The translations under genes were made by a program, and so were the position numbers. Shown here piece after piece: positions 18,686-29,157 of a stretch of DNA of 64,000 bases. The DNA comes from Rhodanobacter sp. ANJX3 (GTDB lineage: Bacteria > Pseudomonadota > Gammaproteobacteria > Xanthomonadales > Rhodanobacteraceae): NCBI RefSeq assembly GCF_014200755.1, contig NZ_JACHCM010000003.1, positions 248,001 to 312,000 on the forward strand, in the 5' to 3' direction. Within the stretch, counting starts at the first letter, position 1. The number at the start of each line of letters is the position of its first letter. The notes beneath the pieces are model-generated. The model had not been told where the DNA came from. It did no database searches and saw only the letters and a program-made list of their open reading frames with translations.

Positions 18686-20008
18686 TCAGTTGCGACGCAG
18701 ATTGGCCTTCTTGAGCAAACTCTCGTACTGGTGACTGACCAGATGCGCCTGCACCTGAGCCGTAAAATCCATCACCACTACCACAACGATCAGCAGCGAG
18801 GTGCCACCGAAGACGAACGGAACATTCCAGGTAGCCTGCATGAACGACGGCACCAGACAGACCAGCACCAGATACAGCGCGCCGACACCGGTCAACCGCG
18901 TCATCACCGAATCGACGTAATTGGCGGTCGCACGACCCGGGCGGATACCCGGAATCAAAGCGCCCGAACGCTTCAGGTTATCGGCCGTCTCTTCGGCATT
19001 GAACACAATCGCCGTGTAGAAGAACGCAAAGGCGATCACCAGCACTGCAAAAACGATATCGTGCAGCGGATTGCCCGGACTCAACTGCTGCGTCAGATCC
19101 TGCAACCAGCGCGACTGGTGATTGGCACCGAACCAGGCCACTGCAGTCGCCGGAAACATCAGCAAGCTGGAAGCAAAGATCGGCGGAATCACGCCCGCCA
19201 TATTGATCTTCAGCGGCAGATGCGACGTCTGATTCATATACGCGCGCTGCCCACCGGAGCGACGTGCGTAGTTCACGGTAATGCGCCGTTGAGCGCGCTC
19301 CATAAACACCACGAAGGCCGTAACCGCCAGGACCAGCGCCACCACCATCAACAGCTTCAGCACCGTCAACTCACCGTTGCTGGCCATACCGAGCGTATGC
19401 ACCACCGCCGCCGGCAAACCCGCAACAATGCCGGCAAAGATAAGCAGCGAGATACCGTTGCCGATGCCGCGCTCCGTCATCTGCTCGCCCAGCCACATCA
19501 GGAACATCGTACCTGCGGTCAAACCCACCACCGAGGACATGATGAAACCGAAGCCTGGCGTGTAGACCACCGGTGCACCACCTGCCGCTACCTGACTCTG
19601 CAGCGCCACCGCAATACCGAACGACTGAAACGCTGCCAGACCGACCGTCGCATAGCGCGTATACATCGTCAGCTTGCGCTTGCCGGATTCGCCCTCTTTG
19701 CGCAGACCCTGCAGGCTGGGAATCACCGAGCCCATCATCTGGAACACGATCGATGCCGAGATGTACGGAATAACGCCGAGCGCGAATACCGAGAAGCGTG
19801 ACAGCGCACCGCCGGAGAACATGTTGAACATGTCCATCAGGCCGTTGCCGTTGACCAGGTTGCTCATCGCCTCCGGATTGACGCCGGGTACCGGTATGAA
19901 CGAACCCAACCGGAACACCACCAGCGCCGCGATCACAAAGAAGATGCGCTGACGAAGCTCCGTCAGCTTGCCGAGCTTGCCGAGCTGTGTGCCCTTGGCT
20001 TCAGCCAC
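18686..20008 (-). CDS. secY: Protein translocase subunit SecY
   Basis: Pore subunit of the SecYEG channel. The 440 residues hold ten hydrophobic helices. The plug and first periplasmic region contain [12 protein letters not shown], and [21 protein letters not shown] is characteristic. Cytoplasmic loop C5 contains [12 protein letters not shown]. The start is GTG at 20008 (GTG GCT GAA GCC AAG). It starts six bases after the rplO stop at the end of the spc operon. SecE is encoded at 46219-46617; SecG is not in the window. Confidence 0.98.
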   Translation of the reverse strand: MAEAKGTQLGKLGKLTELRQRIFFVIAALVVFRLGSFIPVPGVNPEAMSNLVNGNGLMDMFNMFSGGALSRFSVFALGVIPYISASIVFQMMGSVIPSLQGLRKEGESGKRKLTMYTRYATVGLAAFQSFGIAVALQSQVAAGGAPVVYTPGFGFIMSSVVGLTAGTMFLMWLGEQMTERGIGNGISLLIFAGIVAGLPAAVVHTLGMASNGELTVLKLLMVVALVLAVTAFVVFMERAQRRITVNYARRSGGQRAYMNQTSHLPLKINMAGVIPPIFASSLLMFPATAVAWFGANHQSRWLQDLTQQLSPGNPLHDIVFAVLVIAFAFFYTAIVFNAEETADNLKRSGALIPGIRPGRATANYVDSVMTRLTGVGALYLVLVCLVPSFMQATWNVPFVFGGTSLLIVVVVVMDFTAQVQAHLVSHQYESLLKKANLRRN

Positions 20009-20014
20009 CGTCGA

Positions 20015-20446
20015 TTACTCCACGCTTCCGCCGGCCGCTTCGATCGCTGCCTTGGCGCCGGCAGTAGCCAGCAGACCAGTCAGCTTCACGGCGCGACCGA
20101 TTTCACCCTTCAGAACCACCTTGACCTTTTTCGCACGGCTGCTGATCAGGCCAGCCTTGTGCAGCACGACGGTATCGATCACATCTTCCTTGATATTGGC
20201 CAGCTGATACAGGAACACTTCCTGGCTCTCTGCCTTCTTCAGCGAACGGAAGCCGACCTTCGGCAACCGGCGCTGCAGTGGCATCTGACCACCTTCGAAA
20301 CCGTACTTGTGGGTACCGCCGGCGCGAGCGTGCTGACCCTTGTGTCCGCGGCCGGCCGTCTTGCCCATGCCCGAACCGATACCGCGACCGACGCGCAGAC
20401 GCGTCTTGTGCGAACCGGCATTCGGCTTAAGTGTATTGAGATGCAT
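20015..20446 (-). CDS. rplO: 50S ribosomal protein L15
   Basis: Late-assembly 23S rRNA-binding protein. The 143 residues start [43 protein letters not shown] in essence, the Gly/Lys/Arg-rich extension typical of L15; the key features are the [11 protein letters not shown] and GRGHKGQ stretches. It lies three bases after rpmD and six before secY, in standard spc operon order. Confidence 0.98.
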   Translation of the reverse strand: MHLNTLKPNAGSHKTRLRVGRGIGSGMGKTAGRGHKGQHARAGGTHKYGFEGGQMPLQRRLPKVGFRSLKKAESQEVFLYQLANIKEDVIDTVVLHKAGLISSRAKKVKVVLKGEIGRAVKLTGLLATAGAKAAIEAAGGSVE

Positions 20447-20449
20447 GAC

Positions 20450-20650
20450 TTACTCCTCGACCCGGACCAGGTAATAGACCGTGTTGATCAGGCCACGCAC
20501 CTGCGGGCTGTCCTTCAGTTCACGGACGTCGTTGATCTTGCCCAGACCCAGCGCCTTGACGCTGAGACGATGACGCGCCTGCACGCCGCGCAGGCCCTTG
20601 ACCAGGCGCACGCGCACGGTCGCATCGGCGGTTGCTTTTGACTTAGCCAT
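20450..20650 (-). CDS. rpmD: 50S ribosomal protein L30
   Basis: Small 23S rRNA-binding protein, 66 residues, starting [19 protein letters not shown], with the family stretch [17 protein letters not shown]. The ATG at 20650 lies inside the end of rpsE, giving an eight-base overlap in a different frame, so translation is probably coupled to rpsE. A longer in-frame extension to 20833 simply reads through rpsE sequence and is not real. Confidence 0.97.
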   Translation of the reverse strand: MAKSKATADATVRVRLVKGLRGVQARHRLSVKALGLGKINDVRELKDSPQVRGLINTVYYLVRVEE

Positions 20651-21152
20651 TGCCCAGCACCTCTTCCAGAGTCTTGCCACGCTTGGCGGCGATTTTCTTG
20701 GGCGAGGCGACAGCCTGCAGGCCCTTGATGGTTGCGCGCACCAGGTTGATCGGGTTACGTGAACCCACGGCCTTGGCCAGCACGTTCTTGACGCCAACCA
20801 CTTCCAGCACAGCGCGCATAGCGCCGCCGGCAATCACGCCGGTACCTTCGGAAGCCGGCTGCATATAAACGCGCGCCGCACCGTGGTTGGCCTTGATGGC
20901 GTACCACAAGGTGCCGTTGTTCAGCTCGATATCGACCATCTGGCGACGGGCACGCTCCATCGCTTTGGAGATGGCCACCGGCACTTCACGCGCCTTGCCA
21001 TAACCGAAGCCGACCTTGCCCTCGCCGTCGCCGACGACGGTCAGCGCGGTGAAGCTCATCTGGCGGCCGCCCTTTACGGTCTTGGCCACGCGGTTGACGG
21101 CAATCAGCTTTTCAAGCAGGCCATCTGAATTTTCGCGATCGTTAGAAGACAT
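20643..21152 (-). CDS. rpsE: 30S ribosomal protein S5
   Basis: Decoding-fidelity protein with mRNA helicase role at the entry channel. It has a double-stranded RNA-binding-like N-terminal domain ([37 protein letters not shown]) and C-terminal [14 protein letters not shown]. The start at 21152 ([11 protein letters not shown], 169 residues) is preferred because GGAAAAG lies upstream; an ATG at 21164 would add four residues. The 112-base gap to rplR is wider than usual and contains a small GCGGC-TTT-GCCGC palindrome (21193-21205). Confidence 0.97.
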   Translation of the reverse strand: MSSNDRENSDGLLEKLIAVNRVAKTVKGGRQMSFTALTVVGDGEGKVGFGYGKAREVPVAISKAMERARRQMVDIELNNGTLWYAIKANHGAARVYMQPASEGTGVIAGGAMRAVLEVVGVKNVLAKAVGSRNPINLVRATIKGLQAVASPKKIAAKRGKTLEEVLGNG

Positions 21153-21264
21153 GTTCTTTTCCATGTGCCCGGCAAACGCCAGGACTTTGCTTGCGGCTTT
21201 GCCGCTTGGAGTTGTAGTTGACTCTGTGGTGCGGAATGAACGCCGCCCGGTACCGCTAAAACTT

Positions 21265-21624
21265 TTAGAACTTCAGGCCCGCTTCGCGAGCCGCATCGGC
21301 CAGGGCCTTGATGCGACCGTGGTAGCGAAAACCGGAACGATCAAACGCCACCGACTCGATACCGGCAGCCACCGCACGCTCAGCAATGGCCTTGCCCACA
21401 GCAGCAGCGGCATCGCAATTCTTCGTACCCTCCAGGCTCTCGGCAACCGACTTCTGCAGCGTAGAGGCGGCAGCCACCACATTCAGACCGGAAGCATCGA
21501 ACACCTGCGCATAGATATGCTGCCCGGTACGATGCACCGACAAGCGAGGCACGGCCAGCTTGCGGATATGACTGCGCGTCGACTTGGCGCGGCGGATGCG
21601 ATTTTCGTTCTTCGTCTTGTTCAT
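21265..21624 (-). CDS. rplR: 50S ribosomal protein L18
   Basis: 5S rRNA-binding protein of the central protuberance. The 119 residues start [20 protein letters not shown], with core [18 protein letters not shown] and C-terminal [28 protein letters not shown] 21624 was chosen for the GAGGA about 8 bases upstream; the open frame extends to 21702 without a ribosome site. The 93-base gap to rplF holds two palindromes. Confidence 0.97.
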   Translation of the reverse strand: MNKTKNENRIRRAKSTRSHIRKLAVPRLSVHRTGQHIYAQVFDASGLNVVAAASTLQKSVAESLEGTKNCDAAAAVGKAIAERAVAAGIESVAFDRSGFRYHGRIKALADAAREAGLKF

Positions 21625-21676
21625 CGTTAATTCCTCGAAAGCGGATCGGCTTGGTCTGGCAGCTTTAGTGAAGAGT

Positions 21677-21694
21677 GCGGCCACGGATGGCCGC
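21677..21694 (-). repeat. GCGGCCA-type palindromic repeat (rplF-rplR gap)
   Basis: GCGGCCA-CGGA-TGGCCGC on the plus strand is a perfect 7-bp stem with 4-base loop. Related copies with shared flanks (GAAGCGGCCA...TGGCCGCACT on the minus strand) are at 15946-15963, 16051-16066 and 30972-30989, all in gaps of this superoperon and all in the same orientation. A second palindrome, ACGCAG-GGA-CTGCGT, follows at 21701-21715. Confidence 0.75.
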
Positions 21695-21717
21695 TTCCAC
21701 ACGCAGGGACTGCGTAC

Positions 21718-22245
21718 TTATGCCTTCTTGGCTTCCTTCAGCGTGATCTTCTCACCGGCATAGCGCACGCCCTTGCCCTTGTAAGGCTCTGGCGGACGGA
21801 AGCCGCGAATTTTTGCCGCAACCTGACCCACGATCTGCTTGTCCGAACCCTTGATCAGAACTTCGGTCTGCGTCGGTGTCTCGAGGCTTATGCCTTCCGG
21901 TGCCTCGAACAGCACCGGATGCGAAAAGCCGAGGCTCAGATTCAGCGCCTTGCCCTGCATCGCAGCGCGGTAGCCGACGCCGACCAGTTCGAGCTTGCGC
22001 TCGTAACCTTCGGAAACGCCCTTGACCATGTTGGACAGCAGCGCGCGAGCAGTGCCGCCGAACTTGTCGTCGGTGCCTTCGGCCAGGCTGATGCTGGCCA
22101 CACCGTTGTCCTGGGTGATGGACACGCCAGGCAGGTGATGCATCGAAAGGGTGCCCTTCGGACCCTTGACGGAGATGTTGTCGCTAGCGACAGTCAGCTC
22201 GACGCCCTTGGGCAGGGAAATAGGTTGTTTGGCTACACGTGACAT
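21718..22245 (-). CDS. rplF: 50S ribosomal protein L6
   Basis: Protein near the factor-binding site and sarcin-ricin loop, made of two related alpha/beta domains. The 175 residues start [19 protein letters not shown], with C-terminal [20 protein letters not shown], the family signature. It lies 11 bases after rpsH in the spc operon. Confidence 0.98.
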   Translation of the reverse strand: MSRVAKQPISLPKGVELTVASDNISVKGPKGTLSMHHLPGVSITQDNGVASISLAEGTDDKFGGTARALLSNMVKGVSEGYERKLELVGVGYRAAMQGKALNLSLGFSHPVLFEAPEGISLETPTQTEVLIKGSDKQIVGQVAAKIRGFRPPEPYKGKGVRYAGEKITLKEAKKA

Positions 22246-22256
22246 CGATAGTCTCC

Positions 22257-22652
22257 TTACGCCACGCGGCCGATGACTTCGCCACCGAGACCCTTGGCAC
22301 GGGCCTGGGCGTCGGTCAGCAGACCGGCCGAAGTCGAAATGATCGAAATACCGAGGCCACCAAGCACCTTGGGCAACTCGTCCTTGCCGCGGTACACACG
22401 CAGGCCGGAGCGGCTGACACGGGCTATGGTCTCGATGGCCGGTTGGCCGTCGAAATACTTGAGCTTGATCTCGAGCACCGGTTTACCTTCCTCGCTGGAA
22501 GTCTTGGCGTCGAGGATGTAGCCCTCGTTCTTGAGAAGGTCGGCGATAGCCACCTTCAGTTTCGACGACGGCATACGAACGGCCGGCTTGCCCATGGACT
22601 GGGCGTTGCGGACGCGCGTAAACAGATCGGCGATGGGATCAGTCATGCTCAT
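22257..22652 (-). CDS. rpsH: 30S ribosomal protein S8
   Basis: Central-domain 16S rRNA binder and, in E. coli, translational repressor of the spc operon through a site in the rplE region. The 131 residues start [18 protein letters not shown] and end [25 protein letters not shown] 22652 was chosen for the AGGAAGGA about 8 bases upstream. A 223-base gap separates it from rpsN and contains a promoter-like site, so rpsH and the genes after it may also be transcribed separately. Confidence 0.98.
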   Translation of the reverse strand: MSMTDPIADLFTRVRNAQSMGKPAVRMPSSKLKVAIADLLKNEGYILDAKTSSEEGKPVLEIKLKYFDGQPAIETIARVSRSGLRVYRGKDELPKVLGGLGISIISTSAGLLTDAQARAKGLGGEVIGRVA

Positions 22653-22750
22653 GAAAAGTCCTTCCTGAGTGCACCGATATCCGATAAAACCGGAAATCAA
22701 TTAGATTGTGAGCCGACCGAGAGCGCCGGCCTGCTTTGCGCAGACCGCCG

Positions 22751-22779
22751 ACTATATCAGCTTTACCAGGTTTTAGCGA
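22751..22779 (-). promoter_or_regulatory. Promoter-like site upstream of rpsH
   Basis: On the minus strand an extended -10, TGA-TATAGT (hexamer 22756-22751, 5/6 match), lies 17 bases downstream of a weak -35 TCGCTA (3/6). A G/C-rich stretch, CGGCGGTC, follows. The start would give a leader of about 90 bases before rpsH. Confidence 0.5.
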
Positions 22780-22875
22780 GTATCACGTGCGGTAATCGCA
22801 TTTGCCGGCAGCCGGTGGGCTGTCGGTCGAGTCGAAATGTGCCGTCGGTACACTTCGATTCGGTAAGAGTCTTTG

Positions 22876-23181
22876 TTACCAGCTGGCCTTGCGAAGACCC
22901 GGCACGTCACCGCGCATGGTCGCTTCACGCAGCTTGTTACGGCCCAGGCCAAACTTCGCATAGACGGCGCGCGGACGACCCGTGAGGGCGCAGCGCGTGC
23001 GCTGACGCGACGGGCTGGCGTCGCGCGGCAGCTTCTGCAATTTCGCCTGTGCTTCCATTTTCTCCTCGTAGGAGGCCGTGGTGCTCAGCACGATCGCCTT
23101 GAACTCGCTGCGCTTGGCAGCGTACTTCTTGACGAGCTTGGTCCGCTTGATATCGCGGTTCACCATTGATGTCTTAGCCAT
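22876..23181 (-). CDS. rpsN: 30S ribosomal protein S14 (zinc-independent type)
   Basis: Head protein of the small subunit. The 101 residues are the long C-minus form without CxxC zinc pairs, as in E. coli. It starts [20 protein letters not shown] and has the signature [20 protein letters not shown]. It lies 15 bases after rplE in the spc operon; the 223-base gap that follows is unusually wide. Confidence 0.98.
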   Translation of the reverse strand: MAKTSMVNRDIKRTKLVKKYAAKRSEFKAIVLSTTASYEEKMEAQAKLQKLPRDASPSRQRTRCALTGRPRAVYAKFGLGRNKLREATMRGDVPGLRKASW

Positions 23182-23196
23182 GGATATCGCGCCTAA

Positions 23197-23736
23197 TCAG
23201 TTACGGAACGGAAAGCTGAAAGCGGCCAACAAGGCTTTCGCCTCTTCGTCGGTCTTGGCGGTCGTGGTGATGGAGATATCCATACCACGCAGCGCGTCGA
23301 CCTGATCGAAGTCGATTTCAGGAAAGATGATCTGTTCCTTGATACCGAAGTTGTAGTTGCCGCGACCATCGAACGCACGAGCCGACACACCGCGGAAGTC
23401 GCGCACGCGCGGCAGCGAGATGTTGATCAGGCGGTCCATGAACTCCCACATCTGGGCGCGGCGCAAGGTCACCTTGCAGCCGATCGGCCAGCCGTCACGG
23501 ATCTTGAACGAAGCGACCGAGACGCGAGCCTTCGTGGTGATCGGCTTCTGACCGGCGATCTTCGCCATGTCGGCCACGGCGTTTTCGAGCACCTTCTTGT
23601 TGCCGGCAGCTTCGCCCACGCCCATGTTCAGCGTGATCTTGGTGATGCGGGGAACCTGCATCACGTTCTGGTAGCCGAACTGCTCGGTGAGCTTGGCGAC
23701 TACCTGCTCTTTATAGAAATTTTCAAGGCGGGTCAT
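23197..23736 (-). CDS. rplE: 50S ribosomal protein L5
   Basis: 5S rRNA-binding protein of the central protuberance, contacting P-site tRNA. The 179 residues include [18 protein letters not shown] and the [20 protein letters not shown] stretch. In E. coli the S8 repressor binds mRNA near this gene's start; that structure was not checked here. Gaps to rplX and rpsN are 11 and 15 bases. Confidence 0.98.
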   Translation of the reverse strand: MTRLENFYKEQVVAKLTEQFGYQNVMQVPRITKITLNMGVGEAAGNKKVLENAVADMAKIAGQKPITTKARVSVASFKIRDGWPIGCKVTLRRAQMWEFMDRLINISLPRVRDFRGVSARAFDGRGNYNFGIKEQIIFPEIDFDQVDALRGMDISITTTAKTDEEAKALLAAFSFPFRN

Positions 23737-23747
23737 GATCGTGTTCC

Positions 23748-24062
23748 TTACGCGTCCACGACCTCGCCATTCGAACGGAACACGCGGACCTTGCGCCCAT
23801 CTTCGAGCGTTTTGGTGCCGACGCGTTCACCCTTGTTCGTGGCGGGGTTGAACAGCTGCACATTGGAGAGATGGATCGAAGCTTCACGCTCGACGATGCC
23901 GCCAGCCTGGTTGGCCTGGGGATTCGGCTTGGTGTGACGCTTGACCAGATTCACGTTGGAGACGAATACACGATCGTCTGCAACACGCAGCACATCGCCG
24001 CGCTGACCCTTGTTTTTACCGGTGATCACGAGGACCTGATCACCTTTGCGGATACGGTTCAT
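23748..24062 (-). CDS. rplX: 50S ribosomal protein L24
   Basis: Early-assembly 23S initiator protein. The 104 residues start [20 protein letters not shown], a KOW motif, and continue [17 protein letters not shown]. It lies 14 bases after rplN in the spc operon. Confidence 0.98.
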   Translation of the reverse strand: MNRIRKGDQVLVITGKNKGQRGDVLRVADDRVFVSNVNLVKRHTKPNPQANQAGGIVEREASIHLSNVQLFNPATNKGERVGTKTLEDGRKVRVFRSNGEVVDA

Positions 24063-24076
24063 TTCTTAAACTCCGC

Positions 24077-24445
24077 TCAGAGCACTTCGGGAGCAAGCGA
24101 GACGATCTTCATGAACTTCTCGCTGCGCAGCTCGCGGGTGACCGGCCCAAAGATACGGGTGCCGATCGGCTCGAGCTTGTTGTTGAGGAGCACCGCTGCA
24201 TTGCCGTCGAAACGGATCAGCGAGCCATCGGGACGACGCACACCCTTGGCGGTGCGAACCACCACGGCGTTGTAAACCTCGCCTTTCTTTACCTTACCGC
24301 GGGGAATGGCATCCTTCACGGTCACTTTGATCACATCACCGATGGCGGCGTAGCGGCGCTTGGACCCGCCGAGCACCTTGATGCACATCAGTTCTTTCGC
24401 GCCGCTATTGTCCGCTGCGGAAAGCGTGCTTTGCATCTGGATCAT
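24077..24445 (-). CDS. rplN: 50S ribosomal protein L14
   Basis: Protein at the subunit interface that forms bridge B8. The 122 residues start [20 protein letters not shown] and have the signature [20 protein letters not shown]. It is the conventional first gene of the spc operon, but here is only 14 bases after rpsQ with no visible promoter, so it reads on from the S10 operon. Confidence 0.98.
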   Translation of the reverse strand: MIQMQSTLSAADNSGAKELMCIKVLGGSKRRYAAIGDVIKVTVKDAIPRGKVKKGEVYNAVVVRTAKGVRRPDGSLIRFDGNAAVLLNNKLEPIGTRIFGPVTRELRSEKFMKIVSLAPEVL

Positions 24446-24459
24446 GGCTGCACCCTCCC

Positions 24460-24738
24460 TTAGACGTTGGCGCGCGTGATGATTTCAACCACGCGGTGAT
24501 GTTTGGTCTTCGACAACGGACGGCACTCGGCGATACGGACCACATCGCCCTCGTTCGCACCCAGATCGTCCTGCGCATGCAACTTGGTCGAACGGCGAAT
24601 GATCTTGCCGAGCAGCCAGTGCTGAACCTGACGCTCGACCAGCACGGTCACCGTCTTGTTCATCTTGTTGCTGGTCACGCGACCCTCGAGGGTGCGCACC
24701 TGCTTCTTGTTTTCTACTACTTCTTGATTAGCGCTCAT
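24460..24738 (-). CDS. rpsQ: 30S ribosomal protein S17
   Basis: OB-fold primary binder of 16S rRNA. The 92 residues include [20 protein letters not shown] and the [12 protein letters not shown] stretch. It is the last gene of the S10 operon and lies 11 bases after rpmC. Confidence 0.98.
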   Translation of the reverse strand: MSANQEVVENKKQVRTLEGRVTSNKMNKTVTVLVERQVQHWLLGKIIRRSTKLHAQDDLGANEGDVVRIAECRPLSKTKHHRVVEIITRANV

Positions 24739-24749
24739 GTCAGCCGTCC

Positions 24750-24935
24750 TTACTTCTTGCCGCCGAGCACAAACTTCGTGCGGGCGATGTCACGCCGAAC
24801 GCGGCGAAGCTGGTGCGGCTGAGTGAGCTGACCGGAACCCTTCTGCATGCGCAGATTGAACTGCTCCTTGCGAAGGTCCAGCAAATGCTGCTGCAACTCG
24901 TCGGCCGACTGGTTGTTGATATCTTTGGTGGCCAT
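24750..24935 (-). CDS. rpmC: 50S ribosomal protein L29
   Basis: Two-helix protein at the tunnel exit next to L23, part of the signal-recognition-particle docking area. The 61 residues start [20 protein letters not shown]. The ATG at 24935 shares one base with the rplP stop (TGATG), which indicates coupled translation. Confidence 0.97.
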   Translation of the reverse strand: MATKDINNQSADELQQHLLDLRKEQFNLRMQKGSGQLTQPHQLRRVRRDIARTKFVLGGKK

Positions 24936-25348
24936 CACATCACCGCCCTGGTCACAAACTGGGTCTGCACGGACAGCTTCGCTGCCGCCAGACGGAACGC
25001 CTCACGCGCCGTCATTTCATCGACGCCCTCGATTTCATAAAGCATGCGGCCGGGCTGGATGGGGGCAACCCAGAATTCAACGCTGCCCTTACCGGCGCCC
25101 ATGCGCACTTCGATCGGCTTCTTGGTGATCGGCTTGTCGGGGAACACGCGGATCCACAACTTGCCGCCACGCTTGACGAAACGCGTGATGCAACGACGAG
25201 CCGCCTCGATCTGGCGCGCGGTGAGCGCGCCGTGCGTGGTCGCTTTCAGGCCGTACTCGCCAAAGCTGACGAGGTTGGAGCACTGGGCCAAGCCGTCGTT
25301 ACGGCCCTTGAACTGCTTACGATATTTGGTTCGCTTCGGTTGCAACAT
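24935..25348 (-). CDS. rplP: 50S ribosomal protein L16
   Basis: Protein at the peptidyl-transferase centre entrance that positions A-site tRNA. The 137 residues start [19 protein letters not shown] and contain [20 protein letters not shown] and the arginine-hydroxylation region [13 protein letters not shown]. It lies 11 bases after rpsC. Confidence 0.98.
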   Translation of the reverse strand: MLQPKRTKYRKQFKGRNDGLAQCSNLVSFGEYGLKATTHGALTARQIEAARRCITRFVKRGGKLWIRVFPDKPITKKPIEVRMGAGKGSVEFWVAPIQPGRMLYEIEGVDEMTAREAFRLAAAKLSVQTQFVTRAVM

Positions 25349-25359
25349 GGCAACTCTCC

Positions 25360-26118
25360 TTACTTGGCCGTCCGCTCGCGGCGGCCGTCACCGGCCTCGC
25401 GACGCGAATCATTACGACGACCTTCGCCACCTTCGCGGCGCGGCTGCGCGGATGCCGGCTCATCTTTCTGCTCTTGGCTGGCAGCGGCCAGATCAAAGAT
25501 CTCGCCCTTGTAGATCCAGACCTTGATACCGATGATGCCGTACGTGGTTTTCGCTTCGGCAGTGCCGTAGTCGATGTCGGCGCGCAGCGTATGCAGCGGC
25601 ACGCGACCCTCACGGCTCCACTCGGAGCGGGCAATCTCGGCACCGTTCAGACGACCGGACACGTTGATCTTGATACCCAGCGCGCCAAGGCGCATCGCGT
25701 TACCGACCGAGCGCTTCATCGCGCGGCGGAACATGATGCGACGCTCGAGCTGCTGCGCGATCGACTCGGCCACCAGCTGCGCATCGATTTCCGGCTTGCG
25801 GACTTCGCTGACGTTGATGTGCGTCGGAACGCCCATCATGTCGCTGACTTCCTTGCGCAGCTTCTCGATATCCTCACCCTTCTTGCCGATCACCACGCCT
25901 GGACGGGCGGTGTGGATCGTCACGCGTGCGGTCTTGGCCGGACGCTCGATCTGGATGCGGGAGATACCGGCAGCAGCCAGCTTCTTCTTCAGCATGTCGC
26001 GCACTTTGATGTCGGCAACCAGGTAGGTTGCGTAATCGCGCTTGTTGGCGAACCACTTCGAGTTCCAGTCCTTGGCAATGCCGAGGCGGATACCGGTGGG
26101 ATGAACTTTATGACCCAT
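25360..26118 (-). CDS. rpsC: 30S ribosomal protein S3
   Basis: mRNA entry-channel protein. The 252 residues start [18 protein letters not shown], with a KH domain whose loop is [17 protein letters not shown]. The C-terminal domain ends normally, followed by a low-complexity charged tail of about 35 residues rich in Arg, Glu, Gly and Ala that is absent from the 233-residue E. coli protein. Tails of this sort are common in betaproteobacteria and xanthomonads. It lies 15 bases after rplV. Confidence 0.98.
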   Translation of the reverse strand: MGHKVHPTGIRLGIAKDWNSKWFANKRDYATYLVADIKVRDMLKKKLAAAGISRIQIERPAKTARVTIHTARPGVVIGKKGEDIEKLRKEVSDMMGVPTHINVSEVRKPEIDAQLVAESIAQQLERRIMFRRAMKRSVGNAMRLGALGIKINVSGRLNGAEIARSEWSREGRVPLHTLRADIDYGTAEAKTTYGIIGIKVWIYKGEIFDLAAASQEQKDEPASAQPRREGGEGRRNDSRREAGDGRRERTAK

Positions 26119-26133
26119 CGTCTCTATCCTCGG

Positions 26134-26469
26134 TTAGTTGCCAACAACCACAGTGATGTGGCTGGTGCGCTTGAGAATGCGCGAACCGCGGCCTTTGGCG
26201 CGGGCGTGCATACGTTTCATCGCCGGACCCTCATCGACGAAGATGCTGGACACTTTCAGCTCGTCCACGTCAGCGCCGAGATTGTTCTCAGCGTTGGCGA
26301 CGGCCGACAGCAGCACCTTTTTGACCAGGAGCGCGGCTTTCTTGTTGGTAAAGGTCAGCACGTCGCTGGCACGGCCGACGGGGAGCCCGCGGACCAGATC
26401 AGCCACGAGGCGGGCCTTTTGCGCCGAGATGCGGGCGCCGCGCAGAATTGCTTTGGCTTCAGTGCTCAT
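26134..26469 (-). CDS. rplV: 50S ribosomal protein L22
   Basis: Protein whose beta hairpin lines the nascent-chain tunnel constriction. The 111 residues include [17 protein letters not shown] and hairpin region [20 protein letters not shown] with no macrolide-type deletion seen. The ATG at 26469 shares one base with the rpsS stop. Confidence 0.98.
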   Translation of the reverse strand: MSTEAKAILRGARISAQKARLVADLVRGLPVGRASDVLTFTNKKAALLVKKVLLSAVANAENNLGADVDELKVSSIFVDEGPAMKRMHARAKGRGSRILKRTSHITVVVGN

Positions 26470-26741
26470 CACTTGCCCTTCTTGTCGCCGACATGGCCCT
26501 TGAACGTACGGGTCACCGCGAACTCGCCGAGCTTGTGCCCGACCATGTTCTCGTTGATCAGTACGGGTACGTGCTGACGGCCGTTATGGATAGCGATGGT
26601 CAAGCCGACCATTTCCGGCAAAATCATCGAGCGGCGCGACCAGGTCTTGATCGGACGCTTGTTGTTGGCGGAAACCGCAGCTTCCACCTTCTTGACGAGG
26701 TGAAGGTCGACAAACGGACCTTTTTTCAGAGAGCGTGGCAT
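26469..26741 (-). CDS. rpsS: 30S ribosomal protein S19
   Basis: Head protein contacting S13 and the 16S 3' major domain. The 90 residues start [20 protein letters not shown] and include [20 protein letters not shown]. It lies 12 bases after rplB and overlaps rplV by one base. Confidence 0.98.
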   Translation of the reverse strand: MPRSLKKGPFVDLHLVKKVEAAVSANNKRPIKTWSRRSMILPEMVGLTIAIHNGRQHVPVLINENMVGHKLGEFAVTRTFKGHVGDKKGK

Positions 26742-26753
26742 GTCGGTTTCCTG

Positions 26754-27575
26754 TTACTTGCGACGACGCACGATGAACTGCTGCGTGCGCTTGTTGTTAC
26801 GGGTCTTGTAGCCCTTGGCCGGCGTGCCCCACGGGCTGACCGGATGACGACCACCTGAAGTCTTGCCTTCACCACCACCGTGCGGATGGTCGACCGGGTT
26901 CATCACCACACCGCGAACGGTCGGGCGAATACCCAGCCAGCGCTTGGCGCCGGCCTTGCCGAGCTTCTTCAGGCTGTGCTCGCCGTTACCGACTTCACCG
27001 ATGGTGGCGCGGCACTCGACCGGCACCCGGCGCATTTCGCCGGAGCGAAGACGCAGCGTGGCGTAACCGGATTCGCGAGCCACCAGCTGCACCGAGGCAC
27101 CGGCGCTGCGAGCGATCTGGGCACCCTTGCCAGGGCGCAGCTCGATGCAGTGAATCGTGCTACCCATCGGGATGCTACGCAGCTGCATGCAGTTGCCAGC
27201 CTTGATCGGGGCTTCGCGACCGGACAACAGCACATCGCCTACCGCCACGCCCTTCGGCGCAATGATGTAGCGACGCTCGCCGTCGGTGTAGCAAAGCAAA
27301 GCGATGTGAGCCGTGCGATTGGGATCGTATTCGATCCGCTCGACCTTGGCCGACACGCCTTCCTTGTCACGCTTGAAATCGATGATGCGGTAATGCTGCT
27401 TATGGCCACCGCCACGATGACGCACGGTGATGCGGCCATGATGGTTGCGGCCACCGGTGCGCGACTGCGCCTCGACCAGCGGCGCATACGGCGCGCCCTT
27501 GTACAGACCTTCGGTGCGGACGCTTACAGCGTCGCGACGGCCCGGCGAGGTCGGCTTGTGAGTAATTAATGTCAT
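26754..27575 (-). CDS. rplB: 50S ribosomal protein L2
   Basis: Highly conserved protein required for subunit association and peptidyl-transferase assembly. The 273 residues contain [19 protein letters not shown] near the N-terminus and [19 protein letters not shown], with the functionally important His in the HPHGGG loop. It lies 17 bases after rplW. Confidence 0.99.
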   Translation of the reverse strand: MTLITHKPTSPGRRDAVSVRTEGLYKGAPYAPLVEAQSRTGGRNHHGRITVRHRGGGHKQHYRIIDFKRDKEGVSAKVERIEYDPNRTAHIALLCYTDGERRYIIAPKGVAVGDVLLSGREAPIKAGNCMQLRSIPMGSTIHCIELRPGKGAQIARSAGASVQLVARESGYATLRLRSGEMRRVPVECRATIGEVGNGEHSLKKLGKAGAKRWLGIRPTVRGVVMNPVDHPHGGGEGKTSGGRHPVSPWGTPAKGYKTRNNKRTQQFIVRRRK

Positions 27576-27592
27576 CTCAAAATACTCCTGGC

Positions 27593-27886
27593 TCAGGCCT
27601 TGGCGGAAACGTCGATGGTCTGGCCATCGGCAAGACGCACATAGGCCTTACGCTTGCCCTGACGGCTGCCGGCGCGCTGACGGAAAGCCTTGACCTTGCC
27701 CTTGGTGTTGACCAGGTTCACCTGCTTGACGGTCACGTCGAACAGCTTTTCCACGGCAACACGGACATCGGCCTTGGTTGCGGTAGGAGCAACCACGAAG
27801 ACGTACTGGTTGTGTTCGGCCAGACGGGCCGACTTCTCCGAGATGTGCGGCGCGCGCAGCGTATCGAGAATGCGTTCGTTGTTCAT
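27593..27886 (-). CDS. rplW: 50S ribosomal protein L23
   Basis: Tunnel-exit protein that docks trigger factor and SRP. The 97 residues start [19 protein letters not shown] and contain [20 protein letters not shown]. The ATG at 27886 overlaps the rplD stop by four bases, with GAGGAG eight bases upstream; an in-frame GTG at 27895 is too close to that site. Confidence 0.97.
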   Translation of the reverse strand: MNNERILDTLRAPHISEKSARLAEHNQYVFVVAPTATKADVRVAVEKLFDVTVKQVNLVNTKGKVKAFRQRAGSRQGKRKAYVRLADGQTIDVSAKA

Positions 27887-28485
27887 GCCAGCCACTCCTC
27901 GATCTTCTTCACGGCGTCGACCGTCATCACCACATGGTCGGAACCGACCAGGCTTACCGGGTTCAGCGCCATCACGTCCAGCACATGGATGTACGGGATA
28001 TTGCGTGCACCCAGGAACACGTTCTCGGAGGCGTCTTCCGACACCAGCAGCACGCGACCGGTCACTTCCAGCTCGGCCAGCTTGGCCACCATGGTGGTGG
28101 TCTTGGGGTTGTCGATGCCGAAGCTCTCGACCACTTTCAGACGACCGGCACGGTTCAGCTCAGCCAGGATCGAGCGGATCGCCACGCGATACGCCTTACG
28201 GTTGACCTTCTGCTCGTAGCTGCGCGGCTTGGCAGCGAACGTGCGGCCACCGCCGACGAAGATCGGAGCGCGGTAATCGCCGTGGCGTGCACCGCCGCCC
28301 TTCTGCTTCTTGAATTTCTTGGTCGTACCGGACATCTGGCCGCGCGAGAGCTGCGACTGGGTACCGGCACGGCCGGCTGCCTGGTAGGCAACCACGACCT
28401 GATGGATCAGGGCCTGCTTGAACTCGGCACCGAACACTTCGTCCGACACGCTGAGCGGCTTTGCGCCAATAACGTTAAGTTCCAT
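27883..28485 (-). CDS. rplD: 50S ribosomal protein L4
   Basis: Tunnel-lining protein and, in E. coli, the repressor of the S10 operon at transcription and translation. The 200 residues start [19 protein letters not shown] and contain the extended loop [18 protein letters not shown]. The ATG at 28485 has GAGGAG six bases upstream. It lies 10 bases after rplC. Confidence 0.98.
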   Translation of the reverse strand: MELNVIGAKPLSVSDEVFGAEFKQALIHQVVVAYQAAGRAGTQSQLSRGQMSGTTKKFKKQKGGGARHGDYRAPIFVGGGRTFAAKPRSYEQKVNRKAYRVAIRSILAELNRAGRLKVVESFGIDNPKTTTMVAKLAELEVTGRVLLVSEDASENVFLGARNIPYIHVLDVMALNPVSLVGSDHVVMTVDAVKKIEEWLA

Positions 28486-28495
28486 GGCGTACTCC

Positions 28496-29137
28496 TCAGC
28501 TCTTCGTCGTCGGACGGATGATGACGTCGCCACCGGTGGCACCCGGTACCGCACCCTTCACCGCAATCAGATGACGCTCGGCGTCGACCTTGATCACTTC
28601 CAGACCCTGCTGCGTGCGGTTCACTGCACCCATGTGGCCGGACATCTTCTTGCCTGGGAACACGCGTCCCGGCGTCTGGCGCTGGCCGATAGAACCCGGC
28701 GCGCGATGCGACAGCGAGTTACCGTGGGTGGCATCACCCATCTTGAAGTTCCAGCGCTTGATCGTGCCCTGGAAGCCCTTGCCTTTCGACACGCCGGCAA
28801 CGTCAACGATCTGGCCGACGGTGAACACCTCGTCAGCCTTGATCTCGTTACCCACGGCATACTTGCCGAGATCGTCGGCAGACACGCGGAACTCCCACAA
28901 ACCACGACCCGGCTCGACCTTGGCCGAGGCGTAATGGCCCTTCAGCGGCTGAGTCAGCAGGTTTGCACGCTTGGTGCCCACTGCGACCTGAACAGCGCTG
29001 TAGCCGTCGTTATCTTCCGTCTTCAACTGGGTCACCCGGTTCGGCGTCGCTTCAATCAGCGTCACCGGAATCGAACGGCCATCTTCAGTGAAGAGTCGGC
29101 TCATGCCGCATTTGCGGCCAACCAATCCGATACTCAT
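28496..29137 (-). CDS. rplC: 50S ribosomal protein L3
   Basis: Early-assembly protein next to the peptidyl-transferase centre. The 213 residues start [20 protein letters not shown] and contain [20 protein letters not shown] and [15 protein letters not shown], including the region whose Gln is methylated by PrmB in E. coli. The ATG at 29137 was chosen over 29161 because AGGA lies seven bases upstream. Confidence 0.98.
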   Translation of the reverse strand: MSIGLVGRKCGMSRLFTEDGRSIPVTLIEATPNRVTQLKTEDNDGYSAVQVAVGTKRANLLTQPLKGHYASAKVEPGRGLWEFRVSADDLGKYAVGNEIKADEVFTVGQIVDVAGVSKGKGFQGTIKRWNFKMGDATHGNSLSHRAPGSIGQRQTPGRVFPGKKMSGHMGAVNRTQQGLEVIKVDAERHLIAVKGAVPGATGGDVIIRPTTKS

Positions 29138-29157
29138 CTTCGTATCCTGTCTATCGC

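Noticed and set aside
20651..20833. Extended N-terminus for L30
   Set aside because: This stretch is the rpsE coding region in another frame; the ATG at 20650 gives the standard 66-residue L30.
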